The notes below the pieces were generated by a model. That model was given only the letters and a program-made list of their open reading frames with translations, was not told the DNA's origin and ran no database searches. The position numbers were made by a program, and so were the translations under genes. DNA of 22,814 bases from Ferrimicrobium sp. (GTDB lineage Bacteria; Actinomycetota; Acidimicrobiia; Acidimicrobiales; Acidimicrobiaceae), in contig DAHXNM010000308.1 of assembly GCA_027365375.1 (NCBI GenBank), forward strand, positions 1-22,814, given 5' to 3'. Shown piece by piece: positions 22,554-22,814 of this stretch. How positions within the stretch are numbered: position 1 is the first letter of the stretch; each line of letters opens with the position of its first letter.

Positions 22554-22814
22554 TCAGATGAGATGACCGCGGGCGTCGATTGTGATTGGGTCGGTTGTCT
22601 GGCCGCCCTTCGATGCCTCGAAGTGGTCATAGAGGTTTACGACAGTGCAGATATGGTTGGGAACGACGTGGAGAAGGGTACCCTCGTGTGGAGGAGCACC
22701 CCGATAGGTTACTACTCCATGATGCTCCGAGAGCCTGATCACGATGGCACCATCAAGCTCGATGATGGCACCAAAGCCATCGAGGAGTGTGGAGGCCTCG
22801 GCGGTGAGTGCTTT
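22554..22814 (-). CDS. D-threonine aldolase / D-serine dehydratase-like PLP enzyme, C-terminal part (5' end outside window)
   Basis: The minus-strand frame is open from the window edge to TGA at 22554, giving 86 C-terminal residues. They match the C-terminal beta domain of the fold-type III (alanine racemase-like) metal-activated D-amino-acid enzymes: FGAIIELDGAIVIRLSEHHG, then GTLLHVVPNHICTVVNLYD, ending in ITIDARGHLI. PNHICTVVN carries the metal pair; a His-x-Cys pair as here is the zinc site known in D-serine dehydratases, while some D-threonine aldolases have His-x-Asp. The catalytic lysine lies in the missing N-terminal domain. The reaction would be cleavage or dehydration of a D-hydroxyamino acid. 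The gene is convergent with the membrane protein pair. Confidence 0.78.
   Translation of the reverse strand, partial: KALTAEASTLLDGFGAIIELDGAIVIRLSEHHGVVTYRGAPPHEGTLLHVVPNHICTVVNLYDHFEASKGGQTTDPITIDARGHLI

Noticed and set aside
1..22814. tRNA genes, CRISPR arrays, riboswitches
   Set aside because: Scanning for T-loop GTTCGANNC contexts, regularly spaced repeats and familiar riboswitch cores gave nothing convincing.

Overview
The window looks like chromosomal DNA of an actinobacterium of moderate GC content. The best guess, from the overall gene set and not from any single marker, is an Acidimicrobiia-type acidophile. Supporting signs are AraC/VOC and TIGR03086-type genes, the tandem DUF6186-like membrane genes, TTG/GTG starts, and several genes whose -10 box lies 6-7 nt before the start codon (leaderless mRNAs). 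No rRNA, tRNA, CRISPR array or intact mobile element was recognised.

Layout. Bases 1-1069 hold a DUF4143-type AAA ATPase (minus strand, 3' end outside the window). Bases 1.1-3.5 kb are sparse: a hairpin, a small unknown protein and a GNAT acetyltransferase. Bases 3.5-4.6 kb hold a divergent HxlR regulator / FMN azoreductase pair. Bases 4.6-6.1 kb are a gene desert containing the decayed left end of an IS21-family element. At 6.1-7.1 kb there is an ACMSD-type (amidohydrolase-2) decarboxylase.

Bases 7.6-12.4 kb are a compact assimilatory sulfate-reduction locus: sulfite reductase, precorrin-2 dehydrogenase/ferrochelatase, APS kinase, [4Fe-4S] APS reductase and ATP sulfurylase. A perfect 12-bp inverted repeat precedes its first gene and an 18-bp palindrome precedes cysC. 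Together the genes can take sulfate through APS and sulfite to sulfide and make the siroheme that sulfite reductase needs. Bases 12.8-14.5 kb hold an AraC regulator with a VOC protein, then a TIGR03086-type DinB-like protein.

Bases 14.96-21.05 kb are the most interesting part. A minus-strand operon encodes a CaiB/BaiF CoA-transferase, a citryl-CoA-lyase-like member of the citrate synthase fold, and LigB-like and LigA-like extradiol dioxygenase subunits. A PcaR/PobR-like IclR regulator gene lies directly upstream of it, and a divergent cytosine-deaminase-type amidohydrolase follows. Both catabolic promoters carry the same 18-bp operator architecture just downstream of the -10 box, which ties them into one regulon. 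I read this as a candidate CoA-dependent ring-cleavage pathway for an aromatic or N-heterocyclic compound that I cannot match to a described route.

The right end holds two adjacent small membrane proteins sharing one motif, and the C-terminal part of a D-threonine aldolase/D-serine dehydratase-like PLP enzyme (minus strand, cut by the window end).
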